A DNA stretch of 45,435 nucleotides. It comes from Bacteroidetes bacterium UBA3022 (GTDB lineage Bacteria; Bacteroidota; Bacteroidia; Chitinophagales; BACL12). How positions within the stretch are numbered: position 1 is the first letter of the stretch; each line of letters starts with the position of its first letter. The translations under genes and the position numbers were made by a program. This document shows positions 27,044 through 35,840 of the stretch, piece by piece. Where the stretch lies: positions 21,544 to 66,978 of the forward strand of contig DDYY01000085.1 of NCBI GenBank assembly GCA_002346225.1, in the 5' to 3' direction. The notes below the pieces were generated by a model. That model did no database searches. It saw nothing but the letters and a program-made list of their open reading frames with translations, and was not told the DNA's origin.

Positions 27044-30000
27044 TCACGCCAGTTCGGGTTGAATGTTTACCTCTATTTGCCGTATGCCGCCATTGCGTTC
27101 GAATACCAGCCGGCTTTCTGCGGCCGGAATGGTAGCTCCCGCAATCTTCAGCATATCGCCGGCTCCATGATGGATGGTAATACCTGTATCGGCTTTACTC
27201 AATTTGTAAACGACAGGCACTGCACAGAAGGTAAACGTAAGCGTGGCGCTGCCGTCTTCCTGTGGAATAAATTCCGATTGGCGCAATAGTCTACCGGAGA
27301 AAGAGATACAACCCTTTTCTATCGATACGCCCAGTTCCCCGAAGCGGGTGATGATATCTTCCTTCACCTGTCCGGTCATTCCGGGTTGTTGTGCACCCTT
27401 GTTGCCGGGGGTATGAGAATACGGATCAGTGGGGAATGCACCGTATAACTCCGGTGTCTTGTTCAAACCGATACCCGCTCTGATTTCGTAATAGTGTTCT
27501 ACCAGCCGGTCGAGATAACTTGATGGCTCCTTTTTCTCATGGGCAGCAATAATCTGTTCCTGCACCGCGAGCAGTAGCTTGGAAACCATATGCCAGTAGA
27601 TACAGTTGAGTCCCTCATAGCCATAAAAGGTACCAGACCTTCCGGTGAATTTTTCATGCTGGAATACCATTTCAAAGAGGTATAACAGTTCTATGTGCGC
27701 CTTGGGATCGAGTGTTTTCCCAAATTTTATTTCAAAGTGTTCAATAGCCCCTTTCAGGTCATCAGCATTACTGAGGTTTTTGTAGAAATGATAGTTACCA
27801 TGGATATCGCGCTGCACAATTCCGTTGAGCGGAACATCAGCAAGTACCGGAATGATGGATGTGGGTTTGATTTGCTCCGCGGGAATATTGTTTCTTTCCA
27901 GGAAAGGTTTCAGCTGCCTGTCAGGGTATAACAGGTAACTGTAGTGATCATCCCGGTACAGCGCACTTTCCTTGAGCGCGTCGAGCAGGGCCACTGCTTC
28001 TGCGGTACTCAGGGTGCCGGAGCTGAGTGCTGCCACCTGGCCTTCCAGCATCAGGTACATGTGTTGCACAGATGCCGAAGTATTTCCATTCAGAGAAAGG
28101 AGGTTGTAGGCATGGAACAGCTTGTCCTGGCGTTTATTGACCGCAATGGTATAGTCGATGAAGGTAAGTGTCAAATCGAAGAAGCCTGTTATGGTAGCTC
28201 CGGAAAGGTGAGCGATATAGCCCGACAGTCCGGCGTACACTTGCTGGTTGTAATGTTGTGCTGCATGACCGAGTCTGTTGATCATTTCCATGCGCACATC
28301 GTTGTCCATTCCCATGGGCTTGCGGCCGGAGAATTCTTCAAAGATGCTGCGGAGTTCCTGCAGCCATCCTTTTACTTCCGATGCTACATTGAGTTCTTTG
28401 ATGTCTCTGAACACCGGCTGAAGGAACTCGATGTACCTGCGCAGGTAGTTGAGTGTTACCATCGATACGCCGTTACCAACCAGCGCGTTGTTGGCATCAT
28501 TCCATTCAGGTCGCTGGGTATTCAACCAGATACCTCCTTCATGGATATAGTTACTGAGTTTGGCCAGCAATGGAATCAGTAATTTTTCACCCAGTGTGGT
28601 ATGGATGATAATGCCTTCGCAGTTCCAGAGGAGTTTTCCATCGGCACCTGCGGCTTCTACTCTTCCGTCGATAATGAATTGTTCGGCATCGTCGAATACA
28701 ATGGTGTCCTGCGGGTCGCGGAGAATGGCCTCGAAAGGTTGTATGCGATAGGGGACATTCGCAAAACAGTATGCAGCTTCCCCTATTGCACCTGCCAGTT
28801 GCCCGGGATAATATTTTTCGGATAGTTCGAGCAGCTTGAGCAGGTAAATAATCTGATGGTCGCCCCAGTATCCTATAAACGACCAGGGGTCATGTGGTTC
28901 TATGATTTCCCAGTCAATGCCATTGCGGGTTATTCTGTAAGGATTGTAGCCATCTGCTGTGGAGGCATTCAGGAAACGCGCAATCATCGCATCAATAAAA
29001 CCGGGGAAAGATACTGCCAGTGCTTCCCAGTTCTGGAAGATATCGCGCCAGTTGCCTTCATAGTCCAGAATGCGACTGCCGTCCTCACCTCTGGTATTGA
29101 TGTTGAACACATTCCAGGGTCTGCTGGGATCACCGTGTCTTCTGCTGAAAAATAACGGCAGGTATTCTTTGGTGAGCCGATAAAGGGCAACATCGCCGGT
29201 GGCTTCGCAATACTGCAGCAGTGCTTTCCTGTTCAGGGAATCTCCCTGTTGCAAAAGGCCTTCTACATGTGCTTCCGCGACGAGTTTATTGTGATGGTGC
29301 AAATAATTGCAAAAATCTTTAATATCTATAGTGTAACCATTGGGGAATAATCCGCCCCGCATGCTGTTGAACAACACATTGCTGAGATGGCGGGCACTGC
29401 TGAGGTGGTCGTTGGACTCCTGGATACCATCTGCCGACAGCAGGTATTCATGTAGCTGGTTGTTGCCTTTATGAATATCTTCATGCACTTTAGAAAACAG
29501 GTCGCTGTGGCTGGCCAGTTCATCCTGTAAGCGGATAATATCTTCTACCCCCTGGTCTGTCTCCAGTACAATCAGCCATTTTTTATTTTTACCGGCGCCT
29601 AAGGTGCATTCCTTGTGCAGCAGGTAACCGCCTGGTTCTGCGCGCATATCATTTTCCTGCACCGGATTGATGCCGTTGATGAACGAGCGCACCTGTTGGG
29701 TGCTGAGCAGAATGGTAGGATTTTCCCACCCTACTGACCACGCTGTGGTGGCCCGCAGCGATTCACTGGGTTCCGGCTTGTCGATGATGCGGGCACTCAA
29801 AGAGTAAATACCCACATTCGAATGATTCGCTAACTCACTTTTGCGATAGGCATTCACCAGATTACTTCTCCAGTTTTGCAATTGTTCCGTTACGCCTGCA
29901 GGCAGGATATTCTGCACGCCGTCGAGCATGTTTATCGATATCTCAGTATCGGATTCATTGACGAGTTCGGCTTCCCTTACCAGTCCGAAATGATCGGAGA

Positions 30001-30496
30001 AGTACCACCCGTACCGAAAACGCAAATTGTATAACAGGTGTCGCTCCTCGAAAATGACTTTATTATTGTAAATAGATTTATATATGTTTCTTTCTACATG
30101 TTTGTTAGTACCAAATCCATCCAGAAAGGGCCGCCACATATAGGACTCACCATTACCGCGTTGCAGTTTGAACCACGACAGGCTGCCGGTTACTTCCGAT
30201 AAATCTGTAATCTTATCATCTGTATAGTAGGGAAAGATGGCGTGATCAGCATTGATTCTGCCGGCACTTAATCCTCCCTTGCTGGAAATGAACATCCACA
30301 AATCCGTATCGCTGACGATATTCATGAAAAACGGCCGCATCCTGTCGTATCCGCGGATGCAGTAGAAGACCTCGCCGTTAATTATTGTTCTTTGCAGTTC
30401 GTCCATTGTACCATTCCTTGAGGCATTAAGGTAATCATTTGTGCCTTGTTGGCCATTATTGGAATCGGTATTTATTGACTTTATTGTATCGAGCAT
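27044..30496 (-). CDS. Large glycoside phosphorylase, GH149-like (beta-1,3-oligoglucan phosphorylase)
   Basis: An 1150-residue protein without a signal peptide, so cytosolic. The layout resembles GH94-related inverting phosphorylases: an N-terminal beta-sandwich (~30-330), a helical linker, an (alpha/alpha)6 barrel (~370-850) and a C-terminal beta part. WLNTQRPEWNDANNALVG places Asp667 where the general acid of GH149 lies. GDPSRPWNVFNINTRGEDGSRILDYEGNWRDIFQNWEAL and YWGDHQIIYLLKL are further conserved blocks. The length fits GH149 (~1100), not GH94 cellobiose phosphorylase (~800) or GH161. It would split beta-1,3-gluco-oligosaccharides with phosphate to glucose-1-phosphate. It is the last gene of the MFS-GH-phosphorylase unit. 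The family call is from recognition of motifs and length. Confidence 0.78.
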   Translation of the reverse strand: MLDTIKSINTDSNNGQQGTNDYLNASRNGTMDELQRTIINGEVFYCIRGYDRMRPFFMNIVSDTDLWMFISSKGGLSAGRINADHAIFPYYTDDKITDLSEVTGSLSWFKLQRGNGESYMWRPFLDGFGTNKHVERNIYKSIYNNKVIFEERHLLYNLRFRYGWYFSDHFGLVREAELVNESDTEISINMLDGVQNILPAGVTEQLQNWRSNLVNAYRKSELANHSNVGIYSLSARIIDKPEPSESLRATTAWSVGWENPTILLSTQQVRSFINGINPVQENDMRAEPGGYLLHKECTLGAGKNKKWLIVLETDQGVEDIIRLQDELASHSDLFSKVHEDIHKGNNQLHEYLLSADGIQESNDHLSSARHLSNVLFNSMRGGLFPNGYTIDIKDFCNYLHHHNKLVAEAHVEGLLQQGDSLNRKALLQYCEATGDVALYRLTKEYLPLFFSRRHGDPSRPWNVFNINTRGEDGSRILDYEGNWRDIFQNWEALAVSFPGFIDAMIARFLNASTADGYNPYRITRNGIDWEIIEPHDPWSFIGYWGDHQIIYLLKLLELSEKYYPGQLAGAIGEAAYCFANVPYRIQPFEAILRDPQDTIVFDDAEQFIIDGRVEAAGADGKLLWNCEGIIIHTTLGEKLLIPLLAKLSNYIHEGGIWLNTQRPEWNDANNALVGNGVSMVTLNYLRRYIEFLQPVFRDIKELNVASEVKGWLQELRSIFEEFSGRKPMGMDNDVRMEMINRLGHAAQHYNQQVYAGLSGYIAHLSGATITGFFDLTLTFIDYTIAVNKRQDKLFHAYNLLSLNGNTSASVQHMYLMLEGQVAALSSGTLSTAEAVALLDALKESALYRDDHYSYLLYPDRQLKPFLERNNIPAEQIKPTSIIPVLADVPLNGIVQRDIHGNYHFYKNLSNADDLKGAIEHFEIKFGKTLDPKAHIELLYLFEMVFQHEKFTGRSGTFYGYEGLNCIYWHMVSKLLLAVQEQIIAAHEKKEPSSYLDRLVEHYYEIRAGIGLNKTPELYGAFPTDPYSHTPGNKGAQQPGMTGQVKEDIITRFGELGVSIEKGCISFSGRLLRQSEFIPQEDGSATLTFTFCAVPVVYKLSKADTGITIHHGAGDMLKIAGATIPAAESRLVFERNGGIRQIEVNIQPELA

Positions 30497-30517
30497 TACT
30501 TCAGTAGTGTAGGTCCA

Positions 30518-31822
30518 TTATTGAGCAAAAAAGGGGATGTTGGCATGAGCGGCATTACCCTGACCATCGTAAGCGTACATGAATAAACGATAGGCTCCCG
30601 TTTCTTCCGGTACGCGCATTTCAACAGCAGCTTGTTGAGCTGTCGTAATATAGCCTTCCAGCACCTCCGGAACAGATTCGAGGTCGCCGCCATCTCCCAG
30701 GTCGGTACTTTCTTTCATGATGTACCATTTATAGGTGATGGCATCATTATCCGGGTCAGTGGTCCAGGCCGCTGCCGGATAACTGCTGCCTGCTTTCAGG
30801 TAAATATTCTCGCCGGGACGTTGTCCGTTCAGTCGCACAGAGTCGATAGCCGGGCTCTGGTTTTCGGGCCAGCTGCCATTCCACAGGTAATGCATCACAT
30901 CTACAGATGCTGTGGAGGAGCCATCTTCCAGGTATACACCATACCAGGTAGGAGTTCTTTCCTGCTTTTGTCCCCAAAGAAATACAAAGGAGCCTACGCA
31001 TTGTTCCCGCTGGCTGTCGATAGCAGTCAGGAAGCGTTCCTTGTAAAAGCGGGCTTTATCTGTGCTGTTATTTTCCACCGGCGCACCCCATTCGGTAAGC
31101 GGCACTTCCCAATGACCGGTTGCACCCCATTCTGTTACGAGGTAGGCGCCGTCCCAGCCGCAACTGTCGATGTAAGCAGGCAGATTAACGATATCGGCAT
31201 ACATCTGTACGCTGAGTAAATCCAGGTCCGGAGCTCTTTCCTTGATATCGTCCACCAGTTCCTTGCTGATACCTGCAAGCGAGGTAGTGGTAAGGTGGTT
31301 GGTGTCGATACTGTGTATCATTTTAGAAATTTCGTTGACGGCATCCCAAACTTTCGGATTGGTGGCGCGCAGGTTCAGTTCGTTGCCAATGCCCCAGATA
31401 ATCAGCGCCGGATGGTCTTTCAATTCCATCACCTGCTGCCGGATATCTTCCAGTTGCCGGCGCACTGCGGCTGTATCGTTGTAGTCGAAACCATGCCGCT
31501 CCCGGGCAACTTCTATGCCCATCATTACTTTCAAACCGTGCGCTTGTGCTTCATCCAGTACGGCTTTTCCTGAGCGTTGTCCATTATCGGTACGCCAGGT
31601 GCGGAAGGCATTGCCACCGTGTTTGGCTAATTCCGGAATGCTTCCGAATTCCAGTCCGGCGCCATGTATATAAAAGGAAGCACCGTCCACCAGCAACTGA
31701 TATCCGTCGCTACCATGTTGCAACTCCACCTTGCTGGTGACAGGTTCGGTGGCTTTTTCTTTTTCCTGTTTACACGACGCAGTGGCGAACAGTAATAAGA
31801 TAATGGGAAGGAAATATTTCAT
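30518..31822 (-). CDS. Clan GH-A glycoside hydrolase lipoprotein (GH2-barrel/GH158-like)
   Basis: A 434-residue lipoprotein (LLFATASCKQE lipobox, Cys17). It has a TIM barrel and a C-terminal Ig-like domain (~325-434, TTDPDNDAITYKWYIMKES to YAYDGQGNAAHANIPFF). Putative acid/base Glu148 (WGIGNELNL) and nucleophile Glu231 (YLVTEWGATGHWEV) are 83 residues apart, as in its paralogue at 41874-43220. HGFDYND and VFLWGQKQERTPTWYGVY are also shared. It has no N-terminal sugar-binding domain, so it is not a full GH2 enzyme. GH158 beta-1,3-glucanases have similar size and domain order, but this is only a possible assignment. It is likely to act on beta-1,3-gluco-oligosaccharides at the envelope. It lies between the permease gene (6-bp gap) and the phosphorylase gene (21-bp gap). 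Confidence 0.8.
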   Translation of the reverse strand: MKYFLPIILLLFATASCKQEKEKATEPVTSKVELQHGSDGYQLLVDGASFYIHGAGLEFGSIPELAKHGGNAFRTWRTDNGQRSGKAVLDEAQAHGLKVMMGIEVARERHGFDYNDTAAVRRQLEDIRQQVMELKDHPALIIWGIGNELNLRATNPKVWDAVNEISKMIHSIDTNHLTTTSLAGISKELVDDIKERAPDLDLLSVQMYADIVNLPAYIDSCGWDGAYLVTEWGATGHWEVPLTEWGAPVENNSTDKARFYKERFLTAIDSQREQCVGSFVFLWGQKQERTPTWYGVYLEDGSSTASVDVMHYLWNGSWPENQSPAIDSVRLNGQRPGENIYLKAGSSYPAAAWTTDPDNDAITYKWYIMKESTDLGDGGDLESVPEVLEGYITTAQQAAVEMRVPEETGAYRLFMYAYDGQGNAAHANIPFFAQ

Positions 31823-31828
31823 TATATA

Positions 31829-33394
31829 TTAATCTTTTACTAATTGTTTTTCCAGTTCTTCCAGGGTTTTTCCCTTTGTTTCGGGAACGTAACGTAAAAT
31901 AAACAGGAAGCCTGCTACGGCAAATAAGCCGTAAATAAGGAAGGTAGTAGCACTGCCCAGGGTATTCAGCTCCCAGGGGAATATCAGTTGAATGAGAAAG
32001 CTTACTGCCGAGTTGATCAGACCGACGAAAGATATGGCAAGACCGCGAATCCTGTTGGGAAAGAGCTCAGAGAAGAGCACCCACATAACAGGCCCGATGG
32101 AGATGGCAAAGGATGCTACAAAACCGAGGATACCAAATAATATGAGCCCGGGGTTCATGCTGATGGCAGCAGTAAGCAATGCCGATTCCTGCTCTTTGGC
32201 AGTGGTTATACCCAGGGTACTTTCCAATGCGCGCTTATAGTCCACATCGCTGGTGAAGGTAGAACCGATCATAGGTGCCAGTTGCTCTTTCACGCCGGCA
32301 TCTTCCAGCATTTCGATGGACTCACTTGTGAGGGAATAAGTAGCGCTCTTGAATCCGTAGGAAAGAACAAACATGGAGAGGGCGATACCGGCTACACCGA
32401 AAATGAGCAGCGGCTTACGACCCAGTTTGTCGATAAACAATATTGCGAGTACAGTGAATACCAGATTGATGAGTCCGACTAGGATGGCCTGCACAAAGGA
32501 AGCATCTGTACCAATACCCGATTGCTCAAAAATCATCGGAGCGTAAAAGAAAACAGAGTTAATACCGGTTATTTGTTGCAGTACAGCAACAACGATACCG
32601 ATGGTGAGCACGAGTCGCATGGCCGGCTGGAACAAATCTCTCACCGTTACCTTCTCGTGTTTTTTTACGTCTTCCTCCAGGCTCTTCCTAATGGCTTCCA
32701 GTTCTTGTGTAGCTATTTCTTCTGAAGTAAACCGGGTCATGATAACCTTCGCTTCATCAAAGCGACCTTTGAGTATCAGCCAGCGCGGACTTTTCGGAAC
32801 GAAGAACAGGCCAAAGAAGTACAGAATAGCAGGCAGGGTTTCCAGTCCCAGCATCCACCGCCAGGTGTATTCATCAAATTTCAATTGCCTTGCCCAGCTG
32901 CTGTCTGACTGGCTCCATTGCAGGATAAGATAATTGGTAAAAAAGGCCAGCGATATACCGATAACGATATTCAACTGGTTAAAGGATACCATTCTTCCCC
33001 GCAGGTGCGGGGGAGCAATTTCGGCAATGTACATAGGGGCAATAATGAGCGATGCACCCACACCGAAACCACCAATCATCCGGAAAATGACCAGACTTAC
33101 GAAGTCGGGTGAGAGGGCGGAACCAATAGCGGATATGGCATACAGGATGGCAGCATATGTCAGCACTTTTCTGCGCCCGATTTTATTGCTCAATGGTCCG
33201 GAAACCAACATGGCAAGGGTCGCTGTCAATGTCAGGGAACTCACTGACCACCCAATCTGGAGTTTGGTCAGTTCAAAGTCCACTTCGATAAAACGGATAA
33301 CGCCCGAGATGACCGATGCGTCAAACCCCATGAGCAGCCCACCCAGCGCTACGATAAGCGCGATAAGCATGGTTTGGTATCCTTTGTTGTTCAT
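31829..33394 (-). CDS. Sugar-porter family MFS transporter
   Basis: A 521-residue inner-membrane protein with twelve predicted transmembrane segments. Sugar-porter signatures are present: GPLSNKIGRRKVL between TM2 and TM3, APMYIAEIAPPHLRGRMVSFNQL, LIFIDKLGRKP-like ILFIDKLGRKPLLIF in the second half, and PETKGKTLEEL at the C-terminus. An extracytoplasmic insertion of about 55 residues (SESIEMLEDAG to KEQESALL) makes it longer than XylE-type members. It likely imports glucose or short beta-glucans for the phosphorylase encoded two genes downstream. It is the first gene of that unit and is preceded by the shared regulatory element at 33449-33475. Confidence 0.93.
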   Translation of the reverse strand: MNNKGYQTMLIALIVALGGLLMGFDASVISGVIRFIEVDFELTKLQIGWSVSSLTLTATLAMLVSGPLSNKIGRRKVLTYAAILYAISAIGSALSPDFVSLVIFRMIGGFGVGASLIIAPMYIAEIAPPHLRGRMVSFNQLNIVIGISLAFFTNYLILQWSQSDSSWARQLKFDEYTWRWMLGLETLPAILYFFGLFFVPKSPRWLILKGRFDEAKVIMTRFTSEEIATQELEAIRKSLEEDVKKHEKVTVRDLFQPAMRLVLTIGIVVAVLQQITGINSVFFYAPMIFEQSGIGTDASFVQAILVGLINLVFTVLAILFIDKLGRKPLLIFGVAGIALSMFVLSYGFKSATYSLTSESIEMLEDAGVKEQLAPMIGSTFTSDVDYKRALESTLGITTAKEQESALLTAAISMNPGLILFGILGFVASFAISIGPVMWVLFSELFPNRIRGLAISFVGLINSAVSFLIQLIFPWELNTLGSATTFLIYGLFAVAGFLFILRYVPETKGKTLEELEKQLVKD

Positions 33395-33433
33395 TGCTTT
33401 ACAGGTTTAAGGTTTATCAATTTATAATGAGTT

Positions 33434-33444
33434 CACAGACTGTG
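33434..33444. promoter_or_regulatory. Small palindrome upstream of the MFS gene
   Basis: CACAG-A-CTGTG is a perfect 5-bp inverted repeat with one central base, located between the shared element and the start codon. It could be part of an operator; no function is shown. Confidence 0.25.
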
Positions 33445-33448
33445 TGCT

Positions 33449-33475
33449 AATACTTTTTGTAAATGTAACAATAAG
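33449..33475 (-). promoter_or_regulatory. Shared regulatory element, copy 1 (MFS-GH-phosphorylase unit)
   Basis: The minus strand reads CTTATTGTTACATTTACA followed by AAAAGTATT. It shares the ATTG...TTTACAAAA..GTAT pattern with copies at 41823-41849 and 43964-43991. It begins exactly 55 nt upstream of the MFS start codon, the same distance as copy 2. TTG at 33471-33469 could act as the -33 box, but the -7 position (TAGCACAC) is poor, so activation by a regulator is conceivable. Confidence 0.6.
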
Positions 33476-33532
33476 TATAGAAACCTAACATAGTAGCAAA
33501 AAAAATACAGGGAAAGCAATAGTACAAAAATA

Positions 33533-34984
33533 CTACAACACTAGGCTCTGCATGGCGCGCGCGGGGATAACCAGGTCGGTCATCACGCCACCAATGTACA
33601 GCTGATAATTAACCGGCTGGTCGGTAGCATTCATCACTACAGTGACAATGCTGCCATCGGTGTTGCGGAAAGAGGTAGCCATCAGGTGGCTCCTGCTGCT
33701 GGAGCTGCCCAATCTGGTAGCCCCTGGTCGGATGAATTTGGAAAAATGGCCGATGTAGTAGTAGGAAGGTGTATAGATAATGCTGTCTCCGGCAAGGTCG
33801 GCATGAATAGGGGCAAAGCAAAAATTACCTACATGGTTGGGACCTCCGTTTTCATCCAGCAAAATATTCCAGTCTGTCCAGGCCGAAGTACCTTCATTGA
33901 AATCGTTGATCATGGATCGCCCGTATCTTTCTGCATTGGGCCAGTACTGGAGTTTTTCTCTGTCGAAACGTTCCACACATCCCTCTGTAAATATGAGTTC
34001 CTTATCAGGAAAAGCCTCTTTAACTCTGCGGAGGTTGCCGAACATTGGTTCGCCGCCTGCCCATGTTTCGTACCAGTGGAAGCCAATTCCCCAGGCATAC
34101 GCCGCCGCTATGGGATCATTGAAAATGATGCCTGCCCGCTGAAAAATCAGGTCGCGGTTATGGTCCCAGACAATGATTTTTTTATCGGCATAGCCAGCCT
34201 TATGCATGGCCGGTCCTAGGTGGTATTTCAGAAAATCCCTTTCTTCGGCAGCGGTGTAAATACAGGACTCCCACCTTTGCACTGCCATGGGTTCATTTTG
34301 GATGGTAATGCCCCATACAGGAAAGCCTTCTTGCTCATATTCCTGAATGAAACGCACGTAGTATTGCGCCCAGCTTTCGGCAAATTCGGGCAACAGAGAA
34401 CCGCCTTGCAGCATGCTGCCATTGCTTTTCATGAAAGGAGGAGGACTCCAGGGACTGGCATACAGCAACATCCCTTTACCTACCTTTTCTTGCACACGCT
34501 GTAGCATCGGCAACCGATACCGGCGGTCATGTGCAATGTTGAAGGTGGAGAGATCAGCATCGCCTTCTTCCACATAGGTAAAACTTTCACTGGAGAAATC
34601 ACTGCTGTGGATGGGAACGCGCACGAGGTTATAGCCAATGCCATCTTCAGTATCGAAATAAGCGTTGATGAGTTGTTCCTGAACCGGTGCCGACAGCTTG
34701 GCAAATACCTCTGCGCTGGCATCGGTAACTGCTCCACCAATTCCGTGTAATTGTTGAAAGGTGAGCTCCGGATAAACGAAAATGGAAACATCAGATTCCA
34801 GCGCCTGATCTGCCGGTCGCATAGCTGCTGTGCCGGTTAAACTCAAACGCAAATCGGTTCCTTTGGCGGTTGTAAATATTTGTACGGTAGCTTGTTGGGC
34901 TGTTACCTGTGTACTGGACAAAGCTGCCAAGCTACTGCCGGCTATCAGCATCCATGCACGACTCCAAAGGAATAATTGCTTCAT
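33533..34984 (-). CDS. GH30 family beta-glucanase/glucosidase
   Basis: A 483-residue exported enzyme (signal peptide ending near VTAQQA). GH30 motifs: QQLHGIGGAVTDASAEVF at ~77-94, ASPWSPPPFMKSNG (~176-189), acid/base Glu231 (GITIQNEP) and nucleophile Glu334 (LIFTEGCVERF). A beta-sandwich closes the protein (SIVTVVMNATDQPVNYQLYIGG). Bacteroidota enzymes of this type in laminarin loci cut beta-1,6-linkages (subfamily 3); here that is inferred from context. With no lipobox and no T9SS tail it should be periplasmic. It is the last gene of the unit starting at 41768, 8 bp after the GH16-like gene. A weak stem (TAGTA/TACTA) lies after its stop. Confidence 0.93.
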   Translation of the reverse strand: MKQLFLWSRAWMLIAGSSLAALSSTQVTAQQATVQIFTTAKGTDLRLSLTGTAAMRPADQALESDVSIFVYPELTFQQLHGIGGAVTDASAEVFAKLSAPVQEQLINAYFDTEDGIGYNLVRVPIHSSDFSSESFTYVEEGDADLSTFNIAHDRRYRLPMLQRVQEKVGKGMLLYASPWSPPPFMKSNGSMLQGGSLLPEFAESWAQYYVRFIQEYEQEGFPVWGITIQNEPMAVQRWESCIYTAAEERDFLKYHLGPAMHKAGYADKKIIVWDHNRDLIFQRAGIIFNDPIAAAYAWGIGFHWYETWAGGEPMFGNLRRVKEAFPDKELIFTEGCVERFDREKLQYWPNAERYGRSMINDFNEGTSAWTDWNILLDENGGPNHVGNFCFAPIHADLAGDSIIYTPSYYYIGHFSKFIRPGATRLGSSSSRSHLMATSFRNTDGSIVTVVMNATDQPVNYQLYIGGVMTDLVIPARAMQSLVL

Positions 34985-34992
34985 CTATGGGT

Positions 34993-35829
34993 TTAGAGGG
35001 GCGTATAGGTAAATGAGCGTATTACAATTTCGTGCTCAGAATTATCTGTCGGTGCCGGACTGATCCATGGCATGATCCAGAAATTGATGCGTGCATTGGT
35101 GGTAGCACCCGGACTCGGAATAATAACCGGATCAGATGATAAACCATTTTCATTTTTTACGCGAGCCGGATTATCGAGGGTGAAGGTCCACTCCGCAATC
35201 TGGTTGGCGGGGTCAATGCCTTCGCCCGTGTAGCTTTTCCATTCAATGATGGAATCTGTCCACAGGAAGGAATGGGTACTCACACCAATCAGGCTGCCTG
35301 CCGGTGTTTCTGGTGCAAAACTCCTTTCGGGGTACACCGGACCAAAGCTTACAGGTTGCACAGAATAGTGCAATGTTTTGTTGGTAGTGGCATCTCCCCA
35401 TTTGGCAAATTCAATGTCCACTTCACTGTTGGCTTCTTCCTGGAAAGTATTGTTATCCCAGCTGAAGAGTCCCAGCACGATATTCTCAGGAATGTTCTCC
35501 AGGTCGCCCTGTACTACCCAGGTGTAGGTGCCAAATCCGATATTATCACGCCCTACTATTTCGGACGCCCACCATCTGCCATCCCGATTCGAGATACGCA
35601 TATGCAGGTATCCTTTCTCGTCTACCCAGACATCTTCATAATGCCCGGAGAACCAGTTCGGACCGGGACCTTGCTGGGTGTTCTCATAAATCTTGACATC
35701 CCATTCATACCCCGAAAAATAGACTACATCTCCAATCCTTCCCAGAACATCTTCCGGGTCAGATTGCTCGCACCCTAAAAAACCTGTTGTTGTAATAGAA
35801 ACAAGTAATAATATTATATATCTTTTCAT
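34993..35829 (-). CDS. GH16-like lipoprotein
   Basis: A 278-residue lipoprotein (MKRYIILLLVSITTTGFLGC lipobox, Cys20), starting at the ATG at 35829. The body is a concanavalin-A-like beta-jelly roll with the GH16 catalytic signature ExDxE: Glu136, Asp138 and Glu140 in NSEVDIEFAKWG. Flanking aromatic residues (GYLHMRISNRDGRWWASEI, FGTYTWVVQGD) suit a glucan cleft. GH16 enzymes cut internal beta-1,3 or mixed-linkage glucans, and lipid anchoring suggests action at the outer membrane. The overall sequence is divergent and a binding-only role is possible, although the acid residues are intact. It sits between the CBM9-like lipoprotein gene (11-bp gap) and GH30. Confidence 0.72.
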   Translation of the reverse strand: MKRYIILLLVSITTTGFLGCEQSDPEDVLGRIGDVVYFSGYEWDVKIYENTQQGPGPNWFSGHYEDVWVDEKGYLHMRISNRDGRWWASEIVGRDNIGFGTYTWVVQGDLENIPENIVLGLFSWDNNTFQEEANSEVDIEFAKWGDATTNKTLHYSVQPVSFGPVYPERSFAPETPAGSLIGVSTHSFLWTDSIIEWKSYTGEGIDPANQIAEWTFTLDNPARVKNENGLSSDPVIIPSPGATTNARINFWIMPWISPAPTDNSEHEIVIRSFTYTPL

Positions 35830-35840
35830 GGTCATCAATA

